In this document: positions 31,905 to 41,929 of the stretch, piece after piece
Layout of the letters: each line of letters starts with the position of its first letter
How positions within the stretch are numbered: the first letter of the stretch is position 1
Assembly: GCA_013115145.1 (NCBI GenBank)
Contig: JAAPAO010000042.1
Location: 1 to 64,000 of the forward strand
Direction: 5' to 3'
DNA: 64,000 bases
DNA from: Perkinsus chesapeaki
Lineage: Eukaryota > Perkinsozoa > Perkinsida > Perkinsidae
The notes under the pieces: generated by a model
The model's input: only the letters and a program-made list of their open reading frames with translations
Database searches by the model: none
Told to the model about the DNA's origin: nothing
Made by a program: the position numbers and the translations under genes

Positions 31905-34700
31905 GAAACACATTTCTCTGAGGCTGGATGACTCCAGGTTCACAACCGTTTTTTGTTCGGTCAAGTGTGTGCGGCATACCTTTTCGTTGTAGTGTAACAC
32001 AACTTGTGTTCATATGAAAGCAGATATGTGAATGTTAACTGAAATCCTTAAAGGAGTGTGGGTAGGACGCACTGTACAGACATAGCCTGTGCAGCGTGTT
32101 AGTGCCTCACCGACCACTTGGAGGGTCTCGACCTGATGCCTACAGGCCGGTGACTCAAGTGATTGGTAGGGCACCTTCGTACCTAGGGTATTTTTTTGGA
32201 AAAAAGGTTACTGTTCTCCTTTGTTAACGATCGATTTGTCCCTCATTGAGTGAAAAACCGAGCACAATTTGAGCATTACAGCTTAGCGGAGACAGCGTCC
32301 TGCGTTATGTTGTGTAATTGGGACACAGGGATGGCTGGGTGCACTCCTGTTGCTTCCGTTATTCCACCTACGCTCGCAGAGGGCTGATACGTTGACACAG
32401 AATGAATATATCAAATTTGATAAAGTATCATACAGTCTGTATGATACAGAGGGGAGTGCTAGGTAATCGAGACTTGATTATCAAGTTTCGCGTGGAGGAC
32501 AAAATACTGATTATGCTACTCTTGGCCACATTACTCGCTCCTCGGTGATGACTCGCGAAGGTTACAGAGACAGGCTTTGAGTTCGTTACGTTTTGTGGCG
32601 GGTCGCTCAACAGAAAGCTTATTAGCTGATTCTCACATAACTAACCGTCATGGTTCATCCGGCATCCACCAGCTCACCAGTGAGCGGCAATCCAGCATGC
32701 TCACTCCCAGCAAACCGTGACAATACACTCGACGAGTCACTTCGCAGACTTCCCTCTACGGAACGATCGCGCAGGAGTACTGTTGACTACCGATGATAGC
32801 GTGATGAAGATTTCTCGGTAAGACTGAGCTCAGGATATCAACGATCTTGCAGCGTCAACGAGATCCGCAATTGTCGATGCTGTCAGAGAAGCTCATCTCA
32901 GCGGGCCGCAGTTTAATGAGCGAACCATTCCGATAACAAGATTATTGCCAAGCTCGCTCAAGCAGTAGCTGGCTCAGCAAAGCAGTGTGAGCACCAAACG
33001 AGACAGGTGAATTAACTACATTAGCTTCCCCTGGGAATTCTTTTTGTCTCGCAATGTGCTTTTCGATAAGAAAAGTAGACACGCTCCTCAGTGCGCGACA
33101 TAATAGCTTAATTTGGAGCAAATAGCTCCTCTACCTAATTTACGCATCGCCATAAAATGCATGGCATACATTATCCTGATTTTGCACTGACTAAGAAATG
33201 AGATTCGATACAGAGTCCTCCTGGCCCTCACATCCACGTACTCCAGGCATGGCAACTTGCCATTGGCAGAACACATGCATGTAACGTACGTCTATCCTTC
33301 TACTGTAGAAGGATAGACATGCCATACAATGTAGAAGTTCTACATTGTATATCCTACCTTGTAATTTAAATAGTCATACTGCGGCTCTATCTTCGCTCGC
33401 TGGTAGTGACTTCCTTCTGCAAAGGGGCTCTGTACTACAAACGGGTAGGTCGGAAAATCCCTATTAGAATAGAGTGGAATACTAGCTATTTTATGTCCTA
33501 TAATGAAGGTCATTAACGCTGCGTGCACAGAAGACTTCAGTGTCTACAATTGTGTTCTAGCTAAGCGCTGATATGGCTATTCTCTGATTCTCTGTGTAAC
33601 ACAGAGAATCAGAGTAACAGTTACTTCGTTCTCATTCCCAGTCTATCTCTACCCTCCTTCTGGTGTGTTACATACGTTAAGAACCAATTTGGGGAATCCT
33701 TTCGTCTCTCAATTAGCATGCCGCGTTGGACTTCCAGTATCAGCCCAGGGACCATACCTTCCGATGAACCAACTGCTTCGCGATTATACAGCCAAACAAC
33801 AACAGTTTTCCACATGCCGACCACCTCATTGAACGTTGAGTTCTACAACGGAAATCTGATATCTTTGTCACGTCGATTGGTGGGCGATTACATGAAGCAG
33901 GAATAATTCAGACTCAAATTCATGACAACTCATGAATAATTAGATATTCATATAATTGGAAATTTAGATGATTCATGTCGCATTCATATAAACTCTTTCA
34001 CGGTTGCGGCCATTTACTGAGTAGTTGAGAACTTTTGCCTGGTTCGCAGTTTTTTAAATGGAAAAATGCAATGTTAAGGATCATCACTGCTACGTAACTT
34101 CCCTAACTCCACGCACTAACACAAAGGTCCGAAGATTCCAGTACCATCAAGCTCTAGGATTATGACTAAGCACATACAAAGAATGCCTAAACGCCTCATA
34201 TACAATTGTCCTTGGTGTGATAGACAGGTGCCACGCTTTGCTAGAGGAGGGATGATTGGAATTTCCAACCTAGAGAAGCCATAGTATGGCTGCCATACAT
34301 CCACCAGTAACTGCCAGTAAGAATCCAGTAAGACCATTGTAACCACAGAAGATCAAAATGTGGGCTGCTTGATTTCTAGAGACGTCAATCATAGCAAACC
34401 CTTGGGTTGGCCAAAGCAAAATCAGATACGGATTGTGGTTGTGCGCATCTGCTCATAATGATCAGTTTGATAAGTAAACTAGCAATTCATTTCCAAGTTG
34501 GAATGCCGACAGCAATGAAGGCAACAGTGACATATATTGTAGTCTCCAATACAATCTAATAGATTGAATCTATAATTCTGAGTGGAATAGTTCAGACAAA
34601 AGGCAAGACTTAGAAGCTATAAAGCTGGACCAGCTCAGCGGGTCGAGCACCCTAATGTATGGTCAAGACATAGGCATCTGACCAAGTTGACTCCACTTAG
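31905..34700. other. Gene-poor stretch with long palindromes
   Basis: Minus-strand frames at 33528-33340, 33824-33621 and 34346-34116 are open but carry no motif, so I do not call genes. One-base-centred palindromes occur at 31996-32010, 32425-32447 (11-bp arms), 33290-33318 (14), 33324-33350 (13), 33582-33614 (16) and 34552-34566. Confidence 0.6.
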
Positions 34701-34709
34701 TGGGGTTGA

Positions 34710-35946
34710 CTATGTATACAACTTTGCACCATTCGGAGAGCCGGCGAATACCGACCCGTTGAAGTGACGGAGAGAAGTGCTTTGAGCGGCAGTTTTAGCA
34801 ATTCCCACTCGTCCATTATCTATTTGAAACTCGAAGTAATGCCCGATCAAAGCCGAACCGGGAAGGATCCGGTGAGGTATATCTAGCTTTACGATCCTAA
34901 TGGTGCATTTCTCGGCGTCTGGCCGCACATAATTAATATTACTCATAGTGATAGGAACTTCCCCTTTAGGTCCCAAGTTGAACATCAATTTTGGCATTGA
35001 GGTGTAGTTACTACACTGTAGTAGCTACAGGAAATTGACCATAGCTTATTTGCTGGGTTCCATACCAGGGGCTGTCGCACCGCTTGAGAGATATCTCTCA
35101 TTATGGCATCAAAATAAAGCGGTGGTACTGCAAGCGCGTCGCTTCCACTGTCGAGCAGTAGTTTCTGGTTAATACCAAGATGTAGGTGACCATCATCAAC
35201 CTGCATACTACTCAATGGTACCATATAATGTTTGGCATCGGTGAACGTCAGGTACAGTAATGGGTGCTTATAGAGGTTTGGGTCACAACCACCTAGTAGG
35301 ACTTTTCCATGATACCTGTCCTTGTTTCGCTCTCTCTTATTAAAGTAAATAGCGAAGGTTCTACTGTTTATTATTCCAGGCTTCTTATTCATCAATTAGT
35401 ACAGCAGCGGGGGGAACCCACGTTCACTTTGAGGTCCCAAACAGATTAGATTGAATACTGGGGATACATTAGGTGGAGGGTCTTGGCCAATCACAAGCTC
35501 GAACTTTACTTCACCGACGTCCACAGACCCTATCTTCGAATCATCTACATGTTCGAAGGCCGTTTCGCGTGTGCCATCGAAGAAAGTGTTAACATAAATT
35601 TCGGCATGCTGAGGATCACATTCTGTCTTGCATATATAGCAACCAGCGTACAACTTAGCACACGAAGAATCAGGGCTCATGACAGAGTCATACCATTCCT
35701 TCCAGATTAACTGGAATTGACTTGCGCCAGTATCCACCAGGGCCCATAGCCCCAGGTCCTTGAGATGACAATACGGGCTGAAGTCGGATTCATAACCAGA
35801 TATCCTTCCAAGAACCACATCAACTGACCATCTCCAACTGGCAGTCTACCCGAAATTCCAAATGTAAATGAAACAGCCCGAATGAAGTATAGCAGAGAGC
35901 GATAAATACACTTGGTTCTTTGATAGACGTTCCGATTGATAGACAT
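34710..35946 (-). pseudogene. Broken pepsin-like aspartic protease, paralogue C
   Basis: The pieces cover both lobes of an A1 protease: ALVDTGASQFQLIW with the first catalytic Asp, a Cys-rich loop (CAKLYAGCYICKTEC), LLGGCDPNLYKHPL, and LLLDSGSDALAVP with the second Asp. It is a different subfamily from paralogues A and B. Three breaks are seen. Near 35815 the frame changes, which a 26-nt GT-AG intron could explain. An in-frame TAA lies at 35396-35398, between LLY and MNKKPG. A frameshift near 35000-35025 coincides with two chained palindromes (35002-35016 and 35009-35023). With one stop and one shift it is most likely a recent pseudogene. Sequencing error is the alternative. Confidence 0.75.
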
Positions 35947-36028
35947 TCTCTGCTAGAGACTCAAGGCTGGAGAGCGGCGTATAATTGTTGATGAACCTCT
36001 TAATACCTGAAGTCGCTTCCAGGAAGTG

Positions 36029-36050
36029 ATCACGAATCGTGATTCACGAT
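36029..36050. repeat. Two chained one-base-centred palindromes
   Basis: 36029-36043 and 36036-36050 are 7-1-7 palindromes. The right arm of the first, minus one base, is the left arm of the second. Confidence 0.9.
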
Positions 36051-36062
36051 GACAATGGTACC

Positions 36063-36122
36063 GTGTCACGGTGACCACGTCAGGGTGTCACAGTGACCTC
36101 GTCAAGGTGTCGCAGTGACCGA
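36063..36122. repeat. Three imperfect 22-bp tandem units
   Basis: Units begin at 36063, 36085 and 36107, each GTGTC(A/G)C followed by GTGACC. Every unit contains a small one-base-centred palindrome (GTCAC-N-GTGAC; the third is altered). Confidence 0.8.
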
Positions 36123-36202
36123 CAGTCGCTGACCAGGCCGATGGCATCGATCTTCTTTGAGCTCGGAAGTTTGAGGGGACCCCTTCCTTTCCCGCCATTT
36201 AC

Positions 36203-36232
36203 GAGGCCTAAGGCCTCAGGTCTTAGACCTGA
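36203..36232. repeat. Two adjoining palindromes
   Basis: 36203-36217 (7-bp arms) and 36216-36232 (8-bp arms) overlap by two bases, each with one central base. Confidence 0.9.
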
Positions 36233-36235
36233 CAT

Positions 36236-36296
36236 CCAGTGCCATAACATACGCAAGCGATGTATGATATATTGCTTGCGTATGTTGTGACACTGG
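36236..36296. repeat. Long hairpin: 23-bp stem, 15-nt loop
   Basis: Bases 36236-36258 pair with 36274-36296, with one mismatch and one G-U pair. Unlike most inverted repeats here, it has a real loop, so a transcript could fold into a precursor-like stem. No evidence of transcription is visible. Confidence 0.75.
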
Positions 36297-37005
36297 TATA
36301 TATTTTGTATCTACACTGCAAGTATTTGAGCAATGAGGTAAGTTACGGTATGTACTACCGCGTAAGTGGGTTGCTTGTTCAAGGTTGACAACCGCTCGCT
36401 TGTTAAACAAGTCGCACAAGCTACAGTATCTAACATTTCGTCCGACTCGAAATGCAATAATACCACCGTATACGATTTAGTAAATCGGATTTACACAACT
36501 AGACTCCATCTTGGCATGAACAAAACGGGTAAACGTTGGGTTTGAATAGTCGATCTTAGCCCGGCCTGACAATGTAAAAAGCACAACTGAACCATGGTAG
36601 TGTATAGACTTTTGTAGACCGCGACGCCAATTGCTGCTGTTTAAAGGGTGCCTGCAAGGGTTGCTTGCATTTACATAACGTTAGGATTACTCTATTCAGA
36701 GGTCAGTCTCTTAAAATATTAATAGCAAACTGTGATGTGCTGAAGTCGCTCACTTCCCACCAAAAATGCCCTCCGATGTTGTTTCGAACGAGAACTGTCT
36801 TTGAATATTCCGAGATACTCCACATTCTCAACCAACGCGGATGAAGCCATAGCTGCTATCAGACATATTGTAGCGGGAATCATCTGCCAATAGTCGACAG
36901 CAAGGCTGCGGGGAGTCGCGTGCTAAATGGCCGTTTGACGATTACTCGTAGTAATAAACTCCATGCTGTTAAGCACTGTAGGGTAAGCCGCGCGCAAACG
37001 GTCAC

Positions 37006-37047
37006 GATAGGTGTCACCTATCAGCCTGATAGTATCAGGTGACCTGA
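37006..37047. repeat. Chain of four one-base-centred palindromes
   Basis: Palindromes 37006-37022 (8-bp arms), 37018-37032, 37025-37039 (7-bp arms) and 37035-37047 (6-bp arms) follow one another, each borrowing part of its predecessor's right arm. Confidence 0.92.
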
Positions 37048-37179
37048 GTAGGACAGTTACCGACTATAAAAAGACAGCTGCAAATGAAGGCAGTACAAAG
37101 TCGTTTATTTTCTCAATCACGGACGTCAGTACTATGAAATATCAACATGCGATTGCCACAAAAAATTGCAAGGATAGTG

Positions 37180-38620
37180 ATATTCATTGTGCGCCGCCCG
37201 TTCATTGTACACGCGTACACAGTTCATTCCTCTTGCGAGAGTGAGTTAAGTGAAAGGAAGAAGATCACTGCATCTACTGTGAAAAGTAAATGGCAGTCGA
37301 CCCGTGTGCAGACACACTTTTCAAACTGGCTGGAAGGTCTCTGCATCCTCACAGTTTACTTTTGCAAGGGAAATGAACCCCATGCAGAATGGAGGAGATG
37401 CCGCACAATAAAGAGAGAGACCAAATTTGACCCTTCGATCACTGTATAAGGGGACCAATCGTTTCGATCGCTCCGGCTCGAATAGTCACATTGTGACCAA
37501 ATGTATATGCGTGATTCACGCAGCGTGAAGCCTCTGATCTCCATGTTCGAGTGATTCATCTGAGGCTGAACAGTTAAGCTGAGCTCCACGCTCATATATT
37601 CAGAGACTCACTTAGTGGGCGGCGGCCACTTAGTGGCCGTGAGTCGTCACATGATTAGTGGCTAGTGGAGCGAGAAGGGGTTGCCAGGAGAGACTTGACT
37701 CAGTGCCTCTTCTGTGGCAGAAGTTCTGCCAATTCCAGACCCATTACAATACTTCAAACATCATATATATTTACATAGCCTAACAGACAGAAGCTCATGG
37801 AGGTAGACTAGTCCACTAGTCATGCTAGACTAGCATTGCTAGTGGACTGCCGATCAGTCACTGAGCAGACCTTGCGACAGGCGTGTACTATAAGCGTTGA
37901 AGAAAGGCCAGGAAAGGTCAAGAAAGGTGATTGTAAGGCCTCTCATCTTCAAAAAGAGCAGGTATGAGTCGGACTCATTGAGTCCTGAGCTCACCGAGTA
38001 TGTCATTGATGACAACAATATAAGAAGGCGCCTCTTCCGAGGCGTTCACTTCATCAGTTAAATGACATTAGATAAGGGAACGCACGATTTCTTTCATGCA
38101 CTCACTGTCGCTATTTAATCACTATGGTAAGAGTCTTAGGTTAATAGCCAAACCTTGCATAGTTTTAAACTCTCGAAGTTGATATATGTTCGTACACGGT
38201 ACGTCACTTCGCGGGAAATCGAGCAATGTGATATATCAGAAAGGCAGCCTTTTGAAGGCTCGAGCTTTCGTTTTGTCTTTGGTTTCGCCAACGTACCAGT
38301 CATGTCCGTAAGCCGAGGAGTCATGGTTATGAAGACTCACCGAGTCCGACTCGCTTTGAACGGCTGTATAGTTCAGTCACTGAACTTCAGTGTGAACGAT
38401 GCCGAGCCGGGATTATCGACACTGCTCGTTGCCGCAAGCAAGCCGCTTGATGTAAGCGTACTGAGGCTCAACCCAACACCTCCATTCAAGAATACTGATT
38501 TGAAAGCGACTGCTTACACTCTGATAATATTGGGTGAGCAGTCCAAATACTACTTAAGGCTGCAGATAACAGCCGACAGACAACACGGGGCCCAGCTATG
38601 AGAAACTGCTCATGAATGCA
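37180..38620. repeat. Segmental repeat Z, left copy
   Basis: Long blocks of this stretch recur in the same order at 40410-41655, for example the block near 37190-37500, the block near 37680-37790 and the block near 38290-38560. A partial third copy is at about 40186-40400 (starts GAACCCCATGCAGAATGGAG). Between blocks the two copies differ by indels. ORFs across it, for example 38155-38601, are probably not genes. This copy lies directly 3' of protease B. The right copy lies directly 3' of the cysteine-rich gene at 41680. Confidence 0.85.
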
Positions 38621-38684
38621 TTCCTCTAGGACACAAGAAAAAATCTCGTTGGCGAAGCAACATTATAACGGTAGCTGGTGGATG

Positions 38685-39812
38685 CTAGATTTTCTTCTTG
38701 GCGAAACCAATAGACCCAATATCATAGGTGTATTGGACGAAATGGCCTTTGAAAAGTGGATCACCGATGATCCAACGGTAAGGGGAACTTTGGTTGAAAT
38801 CAATCCCTTTGATACGAAGTCTACAGATCCCTGGACGCTTTAAAGCTCTTGTGTTGTCCTTCCCTTCAATGAATAGCCTTGTAGTAAGTCCTTCTTCATC
38901 ATCGGCTTTAATGTCGAACCAGATCTCTGGCAGCTTGCTGATGTCCGTGCAGTTCATTCTTCTCGCTCCATCAATATGAACGAGCTTGCTTATATACTCC
39001 AACAACCTGTTGACTTCTTTGACGGGTCCCCAAATGCCGCTAGACCCCGAATCGAAAAGAACGCGGGCCTTCTCGATGTGCAGGGCTTCTGACTCCGTTC
39101 CAGAGCGATAACCAGCCTCATCAATATTCAGAATCCAGCCTTGATCATCCCTTTGATGGAGTGTGACAAATGGTGAATGCCAACTAGGATCAGGATCTCC
39201 ACCTACCGTCAAATGCCCGATATCAGCGGATGTCCTTGGATAGGTTATCGAGAAGGCCAATCTGCGTATGGCTCCATCCAAGCCTCGAACCAGCTGATGG
39301 ATGAAGGAGTAGAGCTCACGAGAAAATCCCGGTGTCTTTTTCAATGATAAAACCGGAACTGGCGGGATGTAATCCGGAGTATATTGCTTCACTACACCAA
39401 GACGATAGTCCGAAACATTAACCGTCGTTCCGTTCGGGAGCTTCACAGCAAGAGATGCAGTATGAGGGAAGAACGTAAGAGTAGACCCGTCTACGTAACG
39501 AGTAGTGTCGTTCTCTTTACTGCTCTCCGCACACGAATCACCAGGACAAGAATAACAACCAGCGGTGAAGGTTTTGCATTTCTGTGGACCAAATGCATTT
39601 TCATAGAGAACATACGTCCTTCTTCCGCCGGTATCGGGTAAAACTCGGACAGTCTGACCATCGAACACCAGCTCGACCCAGAAACTGTTTCCAATCAACT
39701 TGATGGGAAAGTCAACAGTCCATGGCGGCAGAGCAGCTGAGCAAAAGTTCATAGGCAGAACAGTATGTTGTAGGTAAAATAATATAGGAGCAGCTAGATG
39801 ACGGGTGATCAT
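38685..39812 (-). CDS. Pepsin-like aspartic protease (family A1), paralogue B
   Basis: Single exon, 375 residues, same length and layout as paralogue A at 20214-21341. It has a signal peptide (MITRHLAAPILFYLQHTVL), DTGG in LPDTGG and DSGSSGIWG as catalytic motifs, the four-Cys cluster CKTFTAGCYSCPGDSC, and C-terminal YRWIIGDPLFKGHFVQYTYD. The frame is open for 65 codons upstream of ATG 39812. Paralogue A has no such extension, and that stretch is a purine/pyrimidine run, so I use the internal ATG. Differences from A cluster in surface loops near the C-terminus. The upstream DNA (39830-39905) is a strand-biased TTTC/GAAA tract. It is flanked by copies of repeat Z. Confidence 0.9.
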   Translation of the reverse strand: MITRHLAAPILFYLQHTVLPMNFCSAALPPWTVDFPIKLIGNSFWVELVFDGQTVRVLPDTGGRRTYVLYENAFGPQKCKTFTAGCYSCPGDSCAESSKENDTTRYVDGSTLTFFPHTASLAVKLPNGTTVNVSDYRLGVVKQYTPDYIPPVPVLSLKKTPGFSRELYSFIHQLVRGLDGAIRRLAFSITYPRTSADIGHLTVGGDPDPSWHSPFVTLHQRDDQGWILNIDEAGYRSGTESEALHIEKARVLFDSGSSGIWGPVKEVNRLLEYISKLVHIDGARRMNCTDISKLPEIWFDIKADDEEGLTTRLFIEGKDNTRALKRPGICRLRIKGIDFNQSSPYRWIIGDPLFKGHFVQYTYDIGSIGFAKKKI

Positions 39813-40185
39813 GGTGCTTAAAACAGGGTGGCTGAAGGAAGGAAAGATAGGAATTATTTCTTTCTTTCTTTTCTTTCCTGAAAAGAAAGATAGAGGAAAG
39901 AAATTTATACCAGCGGCCTTCGGCCGCAAGATGGAAAGGTGTCGCTTCGCCTTTGCCAGCGACAATAATTGTCGGTGACGCCGGCAGATTGACGGGGGCA
40001 ATATCATTCTACTGTATAGTAGCGCTACCGATGCTGCACCGGTCTTGTGTACTGACTCTAATGGTAGAGCCTCTACCTCCGGAAGGATGTAGAGATAGAG
40101 GTAGAGTCCACTCTCTCTTTAGCATTTATTTTTTGTTTAATGATTTATTCTCTCTCAGCCTGAGAGTCTCAGGTTCTTCCCGAAT

Positions 40186-41655
40186 GAACCCCATGCAGAA
40201 TGGAGCAGATGCCGCACAATAAAGAGAGAGGCCGAATTTGACCTCTCTATTACTGTATGAGGAGACCAATCGCTTCGATCACTTCGGCTCAAATAGTCAC
40301 ATTGTCACCAAGTATATATGCGTGAAGCCTCTGATCTCCATGTTCGAGCGATTCATCTGAGGCTGAACCGTTAAGCTGAGCTAATTATACTGGATCGGAT
40401 GGGTTACCCCGATTGTGCGCCGCCCAACCCTTGTACACGCGTCAGCAGTTCATTCCTCTTGCGAGAGTGAGTTGAGTGAAAGCAAGAAGATCACTGCGTC
40501 TACTGTGAAAAGTAAATGGTAGTTGACCCGTGTGCAGACACAGTTTTCAAACTGGCTGGAAAGTCTCTGCATCCTCACAGCTTACTTTTGCAAGGGGAGT
40601 GAACCCCATGCAGAATGGAGCAGATGCCGCACAATAAAGAGAGAGACCAAATTTGACCCTTCGATCACTGTATAAGGGGACCAATCGTTTCGATCGCTCC
40701 GGCTCAACTAGTCACATTGTGACCAAGTATATATGCGCGAAGCCTCTGATCTCCATGTTCGAGCGATTCATCTGAGGCTGAACCGTTAAGCTGAGCTCCA
40801 CGCTCACCTTATGTGAGCCACATGATTCTGAGTCACATGCTCAGAAACTCTCTTAGTGGGTCACCCACTGTGGGTGGTGGGCACTTAGCGGCCGTGAGTC
40901 GCATGATTCACATGATTAGCAAATTAAGCAAGAAGGGATTGCCAGGAGAGACTTGCCCTAGTGCCCCTTCTGTGGCAGAAGTTCTGCCAATTCCAGACCC
41001 GTTACAATATTTCAAATATCATATATTTACATAAACAGTCTAATAGACAGAAGCTCATGAAGATGGACTAGTCCACTAGTCATGCTAGTGGACTGCCGAT
41101 CAGTCACTGAGCAGACCTTGCGACACGCGTGTACTATAAACGTTGAAGAAAGATATTGTAATGCCTTTAATTAAGGGCAGGTATGGTTCCTGAGTTCATC
41201 GAGGATGTCATTCGTTTTCGAGTTGAGGACAATACAAGAAGGCGCCTACTCCGAGGCGTTCACTTCATCAGTTAGATGATGAATGGTTGAAATGATGAAT
41301 GTCACCTGGTCACGTACCAGTCATGTCCGTAGGCTGAGGAGTCCTTATTATGAAGACTCACCGAGTCCGACTCGTTTCGAATGGCTGTATAGTTCAGTCA
41401 CTGGAATTCAGTGTGAACGATGCCGAGCCGGTATTACCGACACTGCTTGTTGCCGCAAGCAAGCCGCAAGCAAGCCGCTCGCTGCAACTTGCAGCCTGCA
41501 AGCGTACTGAGGCTCAACCCAACACCTCCATTCAAGAATACTCATTTGACAGCGACTGCTTACATTCTGATAATATTGGGTGAGCAGTCCAACAAAGTTA
41601 GTACTACTAAAGGCTGCAGATAACAGCCGACGGACTACAAAGGACCCGGCTATGG
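40186..41655. repeat. Segmental repeat Z, partial and right copies
   Basis: A partial copy (about 40186-40400) is followed by a fuller copy (about 40410-41655) of 37180-38620, in the same orientation. The palindrome at 37715-37731 is conserved near 40974-40990. A palindrome at 40862-40876 lies in the spacer between blocks. Confidence 0.85.
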
Positions 41656-41679
41656 GAACCCGCTCCTAGTGGGGGGCAT

Positions 41680-41925
41680 TCATTTACAACAAGCACTACA
41701 ATCTACGTCGCATGTATTCCGAACTGCTCCACAAGGAATAGCAAATAGATCCGCTCCAGCACTGCCCCCATTGCACCAAGTGCAGAAACCACAGTTACTC
41801 TTGCGGCTCAAGGCTCGTTGAGGAAGATGGGAAGGACGGGCCTTAACTTGGACCATTGAATAAATGACCAATAATACAGGTAAGTAAGCCATAAGGCGGG
41901 CGAGGAGGCTGGACATTATATTCAT
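41680..41925 (-). CDS. Small secreted cysteine-rich protein, family 1
   Basis: Single-exon ORF of 81 residues. If translation starts at the internal Met (41916), it aligns end to end with the 78-residue gene at 30968-31204. The order is signal peptide MSSLLARLMAYLPVLLVIYS, RPSHLPQRALSRKSNC, FCTWCNGG, PCGAVRNTCDVDCSACC, Lys. The eight cysteines are conserved in number and spacing. The start of the mature region (RPSHLPQRAL) is invariant between the two copies, whereas the first loop varies. Its 3' side runs straight into repeat Z. Unknown function. Confidence 0.75.
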   Translation of the reverse strand: MNIMSSLLARLMAYLPVLLVIYSMVQVKARPSHLPQRALSRKSNCGFCTWCNGGSAGADLFAIPCGAVRNTCDVDCSACCK

Positions 41926-41929
41926 TATC

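Noticed and set aside
38155-38601. 148-codon plus-strand ORF in repeat Z
   Set aside because: The copy of the same DNA at 41310-41620 breaks the frame with indels, so no coding constraint is visible.
39813-40007. 65-codon N-terminal extension of protease B
   Set aside because: The extension reads through a purine/pyrimidine tract and is absent from paralogue A; the internal ATG opens the signal peptide.
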